From positions 1-64,000 of the forward strand of contig NZ_FMAH01000033.1 in NCBI RefSeq assembly GCF_900094545.1: a stretch of DNA of 64,000 nt, in the 5' to 3' direction. The DNA is from Martinezella miluonensis. Lineage in GTDB: Bacteria > Pseudomonadota > Alphaproteobacteria > Rhizobiales > Rhizobiaceae. Both the position numbers and the translations under genes were made by a program. Under the pieces are notes generated by a model that was not told the DNA's origin, made no database searches, and was given only the letters and a program-made list of their open reading frames with translations. This document shows, one piece after another, positions 9,354 to 18,325 of the stretch (positions within the stretch are counted from its first letter, which is position 1; every line of letters starts with the position of its first letter).

Positions 9354-9410
9354 GTCTTCACCCTTTTTTCCCTCTGAAGTTATGCCTTGATCCCTTGAGG
9401 AGATCCCGGA

Positions 9411-10544
9411 TTACGTCTGCCCACCACGGATAGACGGATGCCAGAACGTCACCATTCGTTCGATGATGGCGACGATACCGTAGAAGACGGAGCCTGCGAT
9501 CGCGGCAATCGCGATTTCAGCCCAGACCATATCGAGGTTCAACCGGCCATTTTCGGTTGAGATGCGGAAGCCCATGCCGGACATGGGTGTGCCGAAGAAT
9601 TCCGCCACGATGGCACCGATAAGGGCCAAGGTCGAGTTGATCTTCAGCGCATTGAAAATAAAAGGAGCGGCCGCCGGCAGGCGCAGTTTGAACAGTGTTT
9701 GCCAGTAGCTCGATGCGTAGGTGCGCATCAGGTCGCGTTCCATATTTCCGGCTGCAGTGAGGCCCGCCACCGTGTTCACCAGCATCGGGAAGAAGGTCAT
9801 GACGACCACGACGGCGGCCTTGGATTGCCAATCGAAACCGAACCACATGACCATGATTGGCGCAACACCGATGATCGGCAGAGCGGAGACGAGATTGCCG
9901 ATCGGTAACAGGCCGCGGCGCAGGAGGGCGAAGCGGTCGGCCAGGATGGCTACGACGAAGCCGCTCGCGCAGCCGATGATGTAGCCGACCAGAACCGATC
10001 GGAAGATCGTCTGTTGAACATCGATCCAAAGGGTCGAAAGAGAGTCGGCAATTCTGGCACCGATGGCGCTCGGCGGCGGCAGGAGGATGAAGGGAATACC
10101 GGTCCCACGCGTAATCGCTTCCCAGACAATAATGATCCAGACACCGAAAATGGCAGGAATGAGCAACCGCAGCGTATAACTGCCGGCGGCCGAATGCACC
10201 GGGATGATCGACAGGATCGAGACGCAGCGCCAGGCAAGCAGCCAGGTCGCGGCGAGCAGGATGAAAAACGCCGCCGTCGCATTGCCTTCGTTGCCGGATA
10301 ATCCCGCGAGCAGCAGCCAAGCGGCTGCGTGCGCGGCAAAGAACAGGATTGCTGCGTTAAGGGTTGCCGACAGGCTCATGATGGAAATGGCGGCGGCGGC
10401 GCCGATGAGAATGAAAATAACAAACGTCGTTCCGCTGCTGACCGGTGCGGCGGTGTCGGCGGCAAATAGCGGTAGCACCGGAACAGCTGCAAGACAGAGA
10501 AGCAAGGCGAGGGCGGCTTGCCATGACAAGTGAAAGCTCTTCAT
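9411..10544 (-). CDS. ABC transporter permease with an extra N-terminal membrane region
   Basis: Membrane subunit of the putative pyrimidine importer. The C-terminal ~250 residues form a BPD_transp_1 domain with the ATPase-contact loop (around MRTYASSYWQTLFKLRLPAAAPFIFNALK). Before it are roughly 120 residues with three or four additional hydrophobic segments, beginning after MKSFHLSW, so the 377-residue protein is longer than its partner (297 residues). The ATG at 10544 overlaps the upstream permease stop as ATGA, which fixes the start. The open frame extends upstream to 11036, but that part is out-of-frame shadow of the other permease. Confidence 0.88.
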   Translation of the reverse strand: MKSFHLSWQAALALLLCLAAVPVLPLFAADTAAPVSSGTTFVIFILIGAAAAISIMSLSATLNAAILFFAAHAAAWLLLAGLSGNEGNATAAFFILLAATWLLAWRCVSILSIIPVHSAAGSYTLRLLIPAIFGVWIIIVWEAITRGTGIPFILLPPPSAIGARIADSLSTLWIDVQQTIFRSVLVGYIIGCASGFVVAILADRFALLRRGLLPIGNLVSALPIIGVAPIMVMWFGFDWQSKAAVVVVMTFFPMLVNTVAGLTAAGNMERDLMRTYASSYWQTLFKLRLPAAAPFIFNALKINSTLALIGAIVAEFFGTPMSGMGFRISTENGRLNLDMVWAEIAIAAIAGSVFYGIVAIIERMVTFWHPSIRGGQT

Positions 10545-11434
10545 GCCGCCCGGCCTCCCATTGCACGATCGACGATACGTGCCGCGATGCTGACGATGGC
10601 GATCAATACGGCCGCGAGGATCGAGCCGGCTACGAGCGCTGCCCATATATCGATCGTCAGGCTTTGATAGGAACCGGCGAGCAGCTTCGCTCCGATGCCG
10701 GCCACTGCGCCGGTCGGCAATTCGCCAACGATCGTTCCGGTCAGGCTCGCGGCAATCGCCACTTTCATCGAGGTGAAGAGGAATGGCACCGATGCGGGAA
10801 CGCGCAGTTTCCAGAAGGTCTGGATCGCGCTGGCATTGTAGGTGCGCATCAAATCGAGATGCATGACCTCCGGCGACCGCAACCCTTTCACCATGCCGAC
10901 GGCAACAGGAAAGAAGGAGAGGTAGGTCGAGACCAACGCCTTGGGAATGAGGCCGGTAACGCCGATCGAGCCCAGCACGACAATGACCATCGGCGCGATG
11001 GCGAGGATCGGTATCGTTTGCGACGCGATGATCCACGGCATCAGGCTGCGGTCGAGAGCGAGGACATGGACGATGCCAACCGCGATCAGGATACCGAGAA
11101 CCGTGCCGAAGGCAAAACCGACGGCAGTGGACGACAAGGTCACCCAGGCATTGTAGACGAGGCTTCGATTGCTGGTCAGCGCGCGAAGAAAGGTATTTTC
11201 GAAGACGTTTTGCGCCACCTGATGCGGCGCGGGCAGGATCGGTTTCGGCTGGGACAGCGTCTTGCCGATGAATTCCATCGTCGTCGACGTGACGTTGGCG
11301 CGCCGGTCGAGATCGCGCTGGAACGGCGCGTTGAGGACGACGGCGAAGACATACCAGAGGACAAGAATCGCGAGGACGATGGTTCCGACCGGCAGGAACT
11401 TGTGTTTGAAGAACTGTTCTTTCTCCATCGTCAT
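10541..11434 (-). CDS. ABC transporter permease, pyrimidine-type importer
   Basis: Second membrane subunit of the importer. The 297-residue protein has an N-terminal helix (LPVGTIVLAILVLWYVFAV), a periplasmic loop and a BPD_transp_1 domain with the coupling-loop motif RTYNASAIQTFWKLRVPASVPFLFTSMK. The start at 11434 overlaps the stop of the small DMT gene as ATGA, and its own stop overlaps the next permease start the same way, so translation of the three genes is coupled. Upstream in-frame sequence to 11746 is shadow of the DMT gene. Two different permeases suggest a heterodimeric pore. Confidence 0.9.
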   Translation of the reverse strand: MTMEKEQFFKHKFLPVGTIVLAILVLWYVFAVVLNAPFQRDLDRRANVTSTTMEFIGKTLSQPKPILPAPHQVAQNVFENTFLRALTSNRSLVYNAWVTLSSTAVGFAFGTVLGILIAVGIVHVLALDRSLMPWIIASQTIPILAIAPMVIVVLGSIGVTGLIPKALVSTYLSFFPVAVGMVKGLRSPEVMHLDLMRTYNASAIQTFWKLRVPASVPFLFTSMKVAIAASLTGTIVGELPTGAVAGIGAKLLAGSYQSLTIDIWAALVAGSILAAVLIAIVSIAARIVDRAMGGRAA

Positions 11435-11766
11435 GCCTTTCCTTGTGCGGGAAGCAGCATCAGCGCCATGGCGACGATGCCAAGCCCGACGCCGCCGAGC
11501 TGCTGCAGGCTCAGGCGCTCGCCGAAAACGATGAAGGCGATGATGTTGATAACGACGAGCTGGGTGATGGCGGAGGCTGAAATCGCGAGGCCGAGGCCAC
11601 CTTCGCGCATGAGCCGCACCATCATCAGATTGCCGACGCAATAGAGGACGAGCGACAGGATCAGGATCAGTATGTTGTTGTTGGCGACGTAGGCTCGTGA
11701 GGCGGTCGCTCCGCTGATGAAGATCGCCATCGCGCCGGCAAGCCAAAGGAGGAATTGCGGGTTCAT
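11431..11766 (-). CDS. Small four-helix DMT/EamA-type membrane protein
   Basis: A 111-residue protein with four hydrophobic segments ending GGVGLGIVAMALMLLPAQGKA, similar in size and pattern to half-size drug/metabolite transporters (SMR or ArnE/ArnF-like). It has FGERLSLQQLGGVGLGI, the usual motif between the last two helices. It sits between the ATPase gene (7 bases upstream) and a permease gene (ATGA overlap), inside an ABC importer operon, which is unusual. It could help move the same substrate, export a by-product, or act as an accessory subunit. The ATG at 11766 gives a clean first helix; an upstream extension to 11817 overlaps the ATPase gene. Confidence 0.75.
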   Translation of the reverse strand: MNPQFLLWLAGAMAIFISGATASRAYVANNNILILILSLVLYCVGNLMMVRLMREGGLGLAISASAITQLVVINIIAFIVFGERLSLQQLGGVGLGIVAMALMLLPAQGKA

Positions 11767-11773
11767 GGCGATC

Positions 11774-12565
11774 CTATTCCTCGTAGCTGTGTCCGGCCCG
11801 CAAACCTTCGCGGACACGATGGGCGATTTCCAGGAATTCCGGCGTTTCGCGAATGCCGAGCGGCCGTTCGAGTGGCAGCGTCGATTCGATGATATCGGTA
11901 ACGCGGCCTGGACGCGGCGACATGACGACGATCCTGGTGGAAAGATAGACCGCTTCCGGGATGGAGTGCGTGACGAAGCATATGGTCTTGTTCGTGCGCT
12001 TCCATAGCTTCAGCAATTGTTCGTTGAGGTGGTCGCGGACGATTTCGTCGAGAGCGCCGAAGGGCTCGTCCATCAGCAGCAGATCGGCATCAAAAGCCAG
12101 TGCGCGGGCGATCGAGGCACGTTGCTGCATGCCGCCGGAAAGCTGCCAGGGGAATTTCTTCTCGAAGCCGCTGAGATTGACGAGCTCCAGCGTTTGGGCG
12201 ATGCGCTTGGCCTGTTCGCCCTTATCATAGCCCATGATCTCAAGCGGCAGGGCGATGTTCTTTTCGATGGTGCGCCAGGGATAGAGGGCGGCGGCCTGGA
12301 AGACGTAGCCGTAGGCGCGGGCCTTGCGGGCCTCCTCCGGCGACATGCCATTGACGGTGATATCGCCCGAGCTCTTCCGTTCGAGATCGGCGATGACCCG
12401 CAGGAAAGTTGTCTTGCCGCAGCCCGAAGGGCCGATGAAAGAGACGAAATCGCCCTTTTGAACATCGAGATCGACGTTGCTCAGTGCATGCACCGGCCCA
12501 TCGTTCGTATCGTAGGTGAGACAGAGATTCCGCGCGGAGACGACGGAAGAAGCGGATGACGTCAT
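11774..12565 (-). CDS. ABC transporter ATP-binding protein, nitrate/taurine/pyrimidine type
   Basis: Energises the importer encoded downstream. The 263-residue protein has Walker A GPSGCGKTT, a Q-loop in YVFQAAALYPW, the signature LSGGMQQRASIARAL, Walker B LLLMDEPFGALDE and the switch histidine in CFVTHSIPEAV. It is of the SsuB/TauB/ThiZ group. The ATG at 12565 is preferred; a GTG two codons upstream is also in frame. It is the first gene of the five-gene operon, so the promoter lies in the 125 bases shared with the divergent cupin gene. Confidence 0.92.
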   Translation of the reverse strand: MTSSASSVVSARNLCLTYDTNDGPVHALSNVDLDVQKGDFVSFIGPSGCGKTTFLRVIADLERKSSGDITVNGMSPEEARKARAYGYVFQAAALYPWRTIEKNIALPLEIMGYDKGEQAKRIAQTLELVNLSGFEKKFPWQLSGGMQQRASIARALAFDADLLLMDEPFGALDEIVRDHLNEQLLKLWKRTNKTICFVTHSIPEAVYLSTRIVVMSPRPGRVTDIIESTLPLERPLGIRETPEFLEIAHRVREGLRAGHSYEE

Positions 12566-12689
12566 TAACACCTACCAGTCCTGTTTTCGCCGCACGGTCG
12601 GGGCGGATTGCGTGTTATCCTGTTTGGCATTGCTGCAGCCTGGATTGGCGAGGGTGCCTTGCGGCTGCTGGATCCAGGGGAGCAATGCC

Positions 12690-13103
12690 ATGCGTGTTTC
12701 ATCGAAGCCCACCTGCCGTGTCGTGCAGCCCGGCGATACCTATGCCGGAAAACAGGGCCTCAACTATTTTGAAGGGATCGCCGCCGAGACAGTGGGCTCG
12801 ACGGGGATCTGCATGCATCTTTTGACCATACCGCCAGGAGGTCGTGCCAAGGCGCATCTTCATGTCTCGCATGAGACGGCGATTTACGCGATTTCCGGCG
12901 AGACGCATTGCTGGTTCGGCGACGCTCTGGAAGAGCACGTCATCGTTCGTGAAGGCGAGATGTTCTATATTCCGGCCGGCGTTCCGCATCTTCCCGCCAA
13001 CCTCAGCGACCGGCCAGCGACAGCCGTCATCGCCCGCACCGATCCGAACGAGCAGGAAAGCGTGGTCCTGCTGCCGGAGCTGGAGCGGCATGTGCCGCGT
13101 TAA
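12690..13103 (+). CDS. Single-domain cupin protein
   Basis: A 137-residue cupin with the two metal-binding motifs: KAHLHVSHETAIYAISGE (motif 1, two His and a Glu) and FYIPAGVPHLPANLS (motif 2, one His). Such small cupins often bind a metal and act as isomerases, dioxygenases or ligand-binding proteins; the substrate is unknown. The ATG at 12690 follows GGGGAG. It is divergent from the ABC importer operon and convergent with the dihydropyrimidinase gene, so a link to pyrimidine or hydantoin breakdown is possible but only by position. Confidence 0.82.
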   Translation: MRVSSKPTCRVVQPGDTYAGKQGLNYFEGIAAETVGSTGICMHLLTIPPGGRAKAHLHVSHETAIYAISGETHCWFGDALEEHVIVREGEMFYIPAGVPHLPANLSDRPATAVIARTDPNEQESVVLLPELERHVPR

Positions 13104-13136
13104 GCGGCGGATGAGCCGAGGCGCTGGAGCCAAGCT

Positions 13137-14591
13137 CTATACCCCGCTGGCGGGGATGCCGCTGCGCTGAACCTTGCGCGGCGTGGTGACTTCTTTCCAC
13201 GTCGAAAGCGCCCGGTTGGCTGCTGTGAAGGGGTCACGCTTGACGAATTCGCCATGGCCTTCCTTCGTCTTGATCGTGCCTTCCTCAATGGCGACGACGC
13301 CGCGCGTCAGTGTGTAGCGCGGCAGGCCGGTTACTTCCTTGCCCTCGAAGACGTTGTAGTCGATCGACGATTGTTGCGTCTTGGCCGCGATGGTCTTCGA
13401 ACGTTTCGGATCCCAAACGACGAGATCGGCATCGGCGCCGACGAGGATCGCCCCCTTCTTCGGATAGACGTTGAGGATCTTTGCGATGTTGGTGGACGTG
13501 ACGGCGACGAATTCGTTCATCGTCAGGCGACCGGTGTTGACGCCGTAGGTCCAGAGCATTGGCATTCGATCTTCGAGACCGCCGGTGCCGTTCGGGATCT
13601 TGGTGAAGTCGTTGAGGCCGAAACGCTTCTGCTCGGTCGTAAATGCGCAGTGGTCGGTCGCGACCACTTGCAGCGAACCCGAGGCAAGACCGGCCCAGAG
13701 GCTGTCCTGATGCTGCTTGTTGCGGAACGGCGGCGACATGACGCGACGGGCGGCATGATCCCAATCCGGGTTTGCATATTCGCTTTCGTCAAGCGTCAGG
13801 TGCTGGATCAGCGGCTCGCCATAGACGCGCATGCCCTTCTGGCGCGCGCGGCGGATGGCTTCATGCGCCTGTTCGCAGGAGGTATGGACGATGTAGACCG
13901 GTGAGCCCGCCATGTCGGCGATCATGATGGCGCGGTTCGTCGCCTCGCCCTCGACCTCTGCCGGGCGGGAATAGGCATGCGCTTCCGGCCCGTTATTGCC
14001 TGCGGCCAGCAGCTTTGCCTGCATCTGCGCGACCACGTCGCCGTTTTCTGCATGGACGAGCGGCAATGCGCCGAGCTCGGCGCAGCGTTGGAAGGAGGAG
14101 AACATCTCGTCGTCATCCACCATCAGCGCGCCCTTGTAGGCCATGAAGTGCTTGAAGGTGTTGATGCCCTTGTCGCGGACGACGGCTTCCATCTCGTTGA
14201 AGACCTGTTCGCCCCACCAGGTGATGGCCATATGGAAGGAATAGTCGCAATTCGCGCGAGTGGACTTGTTGTCCCACATGGTCAGCGCTTCGAGCAGCGA
14301 TTGGCCGGGCGAGGGCAGGGCGAAATCCACCACCATCGTCGTGCCGCCGGCAAGGGCTGCGCGCGTGCCGCTCTCGAAATCGTCGGAGGAATAGGTGCCC
14401 ATGAACGGCATTTCGAGATGCGTATGCGGGTCGATGCCGCCGGGCATGACGTAGCAGCCGGAAGCATCCAGCACCTCGTTGCCTGAGAGATTCTGCCCGA
14501 TTTCGACGATCTTGCCACCTTCGATCTTGACGTCCGCCTTATAGGTCAGGTCGGCCGTGACGATGGTTCCACCCTTGATGACTGTGCTCAT
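13137..14591 (-). CDS. hydA: Dihydropyrimidinase (D-hydantoinase)
   Basis: Hydrolyses 5,6-dihydrouracil or dihydrothymine to the N-carbamoyl-beta-amino acid, the second step of reductive pyrimidine breakdown. The 484-residue cyclic amidohydrolase has the metal-binding HxH in GGIDPHTHLE (His56, His58), the carbamylated lysine in FKHFMAYKGAL (near Lys153), histidines in LVHAENGD and YIVHTS, and the aspartate in VVATDHCAF. Length matches the family. It lies 48 bases after the amidohydrolase gene, and the pair is transcribed leftward from the RutR-type operator region. preT and preA nearby supply the preceding reaction. Confidence 0.94.
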   Translation of the reverse strand: MSTVIKGGTIVTADLTYKADVKIEGGKIVEIGQNLSGNEVLDASGCYVMPGGIDPHTHLEMPFMGTYSSDDFESGTRAALAGGTTMVVDFALPSPGQSLLEALTMWDNKSTRANCDYSFHMAITWWGEQVFNEMEAVVRDKGINTFKHFMAYKGALMVDDDEMFSSFQRCAELGALPLVHAENGDVVAQMQAKLLAAGNNGPEAHAYSRPAEVEGEATNRAIMIADMAGSPVYIVHTSCEQAHEAIRRARQKGMRVYGEPLIQHLTLDESEYANPDWDHAARRVMSPPFRNKQHQDSLWAGLASGSLQVVATDHCAFTTEQKRFGLNDFTKIPNGTGGLEDRMPMLWTYGVNTGRLTMNEFVAVTSTNIAKILNVYPKKGAILVGADADLVVWDPKRSKTIAAKTQQSSIDYNVFEGKEVTGLPRYTLTRGVVAIEEGTIKTKEGHGEFVKRDPFTAANRALSTWKEVTTPRKVQRSGIPASGV

Positions 14592-14639
14592 GGCGCATGC
14601 TCCAGATGTGTGAAGTACCGATGTTGGGAATCGTGGCGG

Positions 14640-15869
14640 TCACGCCACGATCTCCGCCGTCTCGACGACTGCGTGAAACAGCACATCTGCGCCGGCGGCG
14701 GCCCATTCCTTGGAGATTTCTTCGGCCTCGTTGTGCGACAGGCCGTCGACGCAGGGGCACATGACCATCGTGGCGGGGGCGACCTTGGCGGCCCAGCAGG
14801 CATCGTGGCCTGCGCCGGAGATGATGTTCATGTGGCTGTAGCCGAGCTTCTCGGCCGCGTTACGCACGGATGTAACGAGCTTCGGATCGAAGGTCACCGG
14901 TTCGAAATGGCCGATGGCTTCGACGGAGCAGCCGACGCCGAGGGCGTCGCAGATGACAGGTGCTTCGGCCTCGATCTTGGCGCGCATGCGATCAAGCTTC
15001 GCTTTGTCGGGCGAGCGGATGTCGACCGTGAAGACCACCTTGCCGGGCAGCACGTTGCGCGAGTTCGGCGAGAAGAGGACCTGGCCGACGCCGCCAACGG
15101 CGCCCGGCTGGTTTTCCATCGCCACGCTCTGCACCATTTCGACGATCCGGGACATGGCAAGGCCGGCATTGACGCGCATCGCCATCGGCGTCGAGCCGGT
15201 ATGCGCTTCCTTGCCGGTCAGCGTGAATTCCAGCCACCAAAGGCCCTGACAGTGCGTGACCACACCGATGGCCTTGTTCTCTGCTTCGAGGATCGGACCC
15301 TGCTCGATGTGATATTCGAAATAGGCGTGCATCTTGCGGGCGCCGACCTCTTCATCGCCGAGCCAGCCGATGCGCTTCAGCTCGTCGCCGTAGGTCTTGC
15401 CTTCCGGATCCTTGCGGCCATAGGCATAATCAAGCGTATGCATGCCGGCAAACACGCCCGAGGCCAGCATGGCCGGTGCGAAGCGCGCGCCTTCCTCGTT
15501 GGCCCAGTTGGTGACCGCGATCGGATGCTTGGTCTTGATGCCGAGGTCGTTCATCGTGCGGACGACTTCGAGGGCTGCAAGCACACCGAGGACGCCGTCA
15601 TATTTGCCGCCGGTCGGTTGGGTGTCGAGATGCGAACCGACATAGACGGGCAGTGCGTTCGGGTCTGTGCCGGCGCGGGTTGCGAACATCGTGCCCATCT
15701 TGTCGACGCCAACGGTCATGCCGGCCTTGTCGCACCAGCTCTTGAAAAGGCTGCGTCCCTCGGCGTCGGCATCGGTCAGCGTCTGACGATTATTGCCGCC
15801 GGCAACGCCGGGGCCGATCTTCGCCATGTCCATCAGCGTATCCCAAAGGCGATCGCCATTGATACGCAT
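14640..15869 (-). CDS. M20-family N-carbamoyl-beta-alanine / allantoate-type amidohydrolase
   Basis: Predicted beta-ureidopropionase: N-carbamoyl-beta-alanine to beta-alanine, CO2 and ammonia. The 409-residue M20 peptidase-like enzyme has the metal motifs GSHLDTQPTGGKYDGVLG, NEEGARFAPAMLASGVFAG, YHIEQGPILE and SGAGHDACW. The family also includes allantoate amidohydrolases and L-carbamoylases; context (dihydropyrimidinase downstream, preTA nearby, RutR-like regulator) favours the pyrimidine route. The ATG at 15869 follows AGGAG at good spacing; an in-frame extension to 15929 adds 20 unlikely residues. It is the first gene of the amidohydrolase-hydA operon, divergent from the regulator. Confidence 0.9.
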   Translation of the reverse strand: MRINGDRLWDTLMDMAKIGPGVAGGNNRQTLTDADAEGRSLFKSWCDKAGMTVGVDKMGTMFATRAGTDPNALPVYVGSHLDTQPTGGKYDGVLGVLAALEVVRTMNDLGIKTKHPIAVTNWANEEGARFAPAMLASGVFAGMHTLDYAYGRKDPEGKTYGDELKRIGWLGDEEVGARKMHAYFEYHIEQGPILEAENKAIGVVTHCQGLWWLEFTLTGKEAHTGSTPMAMRVNAGLAMSRIVEMVQSVAMENQPGAVGGVGQVLFSPNSRNVLPGKVVFTVDIRSPDKAKLDRMRAKIEAEAPVICDALGVGCSVEAIGHFEPVTFDPKLVTSVRNAAEKLGYSHMNIISGAGHDACWAAKVAPATMVMCPCVDGLSHNEAEEISKEWAAAGADVLFHAVVETAEIVA

Positions 15870-16039
15870 GTTTTCTCCTGGCGCAGCCACCATGATGCAA
15901 TCCTCACCTGTTTGTCCTGGGGCATGCAAGGTGCATGCCCGATTGTTCCCGTTGGTCTTATTTCAGATTCCAGAGCGTCGTCTTGTTTTTCTTGCCCGGA
16001 AAATCGCCAGTTGCCTTTAAGAAACATCTGACAGATAAT

Positions 16040-16055
16040 TTGACCGATTGGTAAA
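16040..16055. promoter_or_regulatory. Putative RutR-type operator
   Basis: The 16 bases TTGACCGATTGGTAAA match the E. coli RutR consensus TTGACCANNTGGTCAA at 12 of 14 fixed positions. The site lies between the divergent amidohydrolase gene (start 15869) and the RutR-like regulator gene (start 16201), where control of both directions would be expected. The consensus is from memory and binding is untested. Confidence 0.65.
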
Positions 16056-16200
16056 CATTACAACTTCCGTGGCGCGGCTCAAGACGAAAAGCACGAAAAT
16101 TTCCGATAAAATTTCAGGCGATTGCCTAAATTAGACGCACTGACAGGGTGAATGAGAGCTCGGCCGAAAGGCTCGGATTTCAAGGAGAAACAGAGCACAC

Positions 16201-16845
16201 ATGGCCATCCCGAGAGCCGCCAAGACGCAGCGCCGCACCCGAATCCAGGAAGAGAAAGAGGAAATTATACTCGAGGCGGCGCTGGATGTGTTTTCCGTGA
16301 ATGGTTTTCGCGGCACTACCATCGATCAGATCGCCGAAGTAGCCGGCATGTCGAAGCCGAATCTTCTCTATTATTTCCGCACCAAGGAAGCGATGCATCG
16401 AGCACTGATCGATCGTGTCCTGTTTACCTGGCTGGAGCCGCTGCGCGCCTTCGATGCCAACGGCAATCCCGAAAGCGAAATCCGCTCCTATATTCGCCGG
16501 AAGCTCGAAATGGCGCGCGATTTCCCGCGCGAAAGCCGGCTTTTCGCCAATGAAATGCTGCAGGGCGCGCCGCATGTCGAGGACGAGCTGCGCGGACCGC
16601 TGAAAGCCCTTGTCGACGAGAAGGCCGAAGTCATCCGCGCCTGGGCAACCGCCGGCAAGATCACCAAATGCGACCCCTATCACCTGATCTTTTCGATTTG
16701 GTCGACCACGCAGCATTATGCCGACTTCGACGTGCAGGTGCGTGCGGTCCTGGGGCAGGAGCATGCGGGCGAGGGGCGATTCGAGGATGCCGCCCGCTAT
16801 CTGGAGCAGCTTTTCGTCGACGGACTTCGCATTCGCCACAACTGA
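16201..16845 (+). CDS. rutR: TetR-family regulator of pyrimidine catabolism, RutR-like
   Basis: DNA-binding repressor that probably senses uracil or thymine. The 214-residue protein has an N-terminal TetR helix-turn-helix (residues about 20-65: ILEAALDVFSVNGFRGTTIDQIAEVAGMSKPNLLYYFRTKEAM) and a C-terminal ligand domain that resembles E. coli RutR closely along its length (KLEMARDFPRESRLFANEMLQGAP, ALVDEKAEVIRAW, LIFSIWSTTQHYADF). It is divergent from the amidohydrolase-dihydropyrimidinase operon with a good RutR-like site between them, and convergent with preA. The symbol is given by resemblance; the target pathway here is the reductive one, not the Rut pathway. Confidence 0.85.
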   Translation: MAIPRAAKTQRRTRIQEEKEEIILEAALDVFSVNGFRGTTIDQIAEVAGMSKPNLLYYFRTKEAMHRALIDRVLFTWLEPLRAFDANGNPESEIRSYIRRKLEMARDFPRESRLFANEMLQGAPHVEDELRGPLKALVDEKAEVIRAWATAGKITKCDPYHLIFSIWSTTQHYADFDVQVRAVLGQEHAGEGRFEDAARYLEQLFVDGLRIRHN

Positions 16846-16943
16846 AAGCGGCGCAATCTGCAGGAGGATCGCGCCGCACATGGAAGTGAGCGAGCTCAGC
16901 TCCGCTCTTTTGTGATCAACGCTAATGGCGGCGACGAAGAAGG

Positions 16944-16965
16944 CGGCCGCAGCAAGCTGCGGCCG
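16944..16965 (-). terminator. Hairpin between rutR and preA
   Basis: CGGCCGCAG at 16944-16952 pairs with CTGCGGCCG at 16957-16965 around CAAG. Neither side has a real T run. It lies between convergent rutR and preT-preA and may slow or end either transcript, more likely preA on the minus strand where CCTTCTT follows. Confidence 0.4.
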
Positions 16966-16998
16966 TCCCTGTAGTACTCGCGCGGGTATTCGCCGCTG

Positions 16999-18312
16999 TC
17001 ATTCCGCCGCCTGGCGCGCCATCGGATTATTCGGATGGGTCGTCCAGTTGGCGTAGTTCGGGTCGACTATCTTGCCGGTGCGCTTGTCGAGCGAACCTGC
17101 CGGCAGTTCTTCCATCGTGATGCAGTTCTCGACGGGACAGACGCTGACGCAGAGGTTGCAGCCGACGCATTCCTCGTCCATCACCTCGAAATGTCTGGCG
17201 CCATCGACCATGTTGGTGATTGCCTGATGCGAGGTGTCCTCACAGGCAATGTAGCAACGGCCGCACTTGATGCAGGCGTCCTGGTCGATCTTGGCCTTGG
17301 CGATGTAGTTGAGGTTGAGATACTGCCAGTCCGAGACGTTCGGCACGGCGCGGGCGATGATGTCGTCCAGGCTGCGATGACCCTTCTCGTCCATCCAGTC
17401 GGAAAGGCCCGATATCATCTCCTCGACGATCTTGAAGCCGTAGGTCATTGCCGCGGTGCAGACCTGCACGTTACCGGCGCCAAGAGCGAGGAATTCCGCC
17501 GCATCGCGCCAGGTGGTAATGCCGCCGATGCCGGAGATCGGCAGACCGTAAGTTTCGGGATCGCGGGCGATCTCGGCCACCATGTTGAGTGCGATCGGCT
17601 TGACCGCCGGGCCGCAATAGCCGCCGTGGCTGCCCTTGCCGCCGACAGTTGGGTTCGGTGCGAAACTGTCGAGATCGACGGAGACGATCGAGTTGATGGT
17701 GTTGATCAGCGACACGGCGTCAGTGCCGCCGGCCTTGGCGGCGCGGGCCGGCTTCCGGATGTCGGTGATGTTGGGCGTCAGCTTCGTGATGACGGGCATG
17801 CGGGTGTACTGCTTGCACCAGCGCACGACCATCTCGATATATTCCGGAACCTGTCCGACCGCAGCACCCATGCCGCGTTCGGACATGCCGTGCGGACAGC
17901 CGAAGTTGAGCTCGATGCCGTCGGCTCCGGTCTCTTCGACCAGCGGCAGGATGGCCTTCCAGGCCTGTTCCTCACAAGGCACCATGATCGAGGCGATCAG
18001 AGCGCGATCCGGCCAATTCATCTTCACCTGCTTCATTTCGCGCAGGTTGGTGTAGAGGTCGCGGTCGGTGATCAACTCGATATTGTTGAGGCCGAGCAGG
18101 CGGCGGTCGGCTCCCCAGATTGCGCCATAGCGCGGGCCGTTGACGTTGACGACCGGCGGGCCTTCTTCGCCGAGCGTCTTCCAGACGACGCCACCCCAGC
18201 CAGCCTTGAAGGCGCGCTCGACGTTGTAAGCCTTGTCGGTCGGCGGCGCGGAGGCGAGCCAGAACGGGTTCGGGGACTTGATACCGATGAAGTTATTGCG
18301 GAGATCAGCCAT
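16999..18312 (-). CDS. preA: NAD-dependent dihydropyrimidine dehydrogenase, PreA subunit
   Basis: FMN-containing catalytic subunit that interconverts uracil and 5,6-dihydrouracil together with PreT. The 437-residue protein has an FMN-binding TIM barrel (about residues 1-330) and a C-terminal ferredoxin domain with two 4Fe-4S clusters: CIKCGRCYIACEDTSHQAI and CVGCNLCVSVCPVENCI. The segment GIELNFGCPHGMSERGMGAAVGQ carries the active-site cysteine loop. The ATG at 18312 follows AAAGGAG; an 18-residue upstream extension overlaps preT and is not needed. It lies 13 bases after preT. Confidence 0.95.
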   Translation of the reverse strand: MADLRNNFIGIKSPNPFWLASAPPTDKAYNVERAFKAGWGGVVWKTLGEEGPPVVNVNGPRYGAIWGADRRLLGLNNIELITDRDLYTNLREMKQVKMNWPDRALIASIMVPCEEQAWKAILPLVEETGADGIELNFGCPHGMSERGMGAAVGQVPEYIEMVVRWCKQYTRMPVITKLTPNITDIRKPARAAKAGGTDAVSLINTINSIVSVDLDSFAPNPTVGGKGSHGGYCGPAVKPIALNMVAEIARDPETYGLPISGIGGITTWRDAAEFLALGAGNVQVCTAAMTYGFKIVEEMISGLSDWMDEKGHRSLDDIIARAVPNVSDWQYLNLNYIAKAKIDQDACIKCGRCYIACEDTSHQAITNMVDGARHFEVMDEECVGCNLCVSVCPVENCITMEELPAGSLDKRTGKIVDPNYANWTTHPNNPMARQAAE

Positions 18313-18325
18313 GTCGGTTCTCCTT

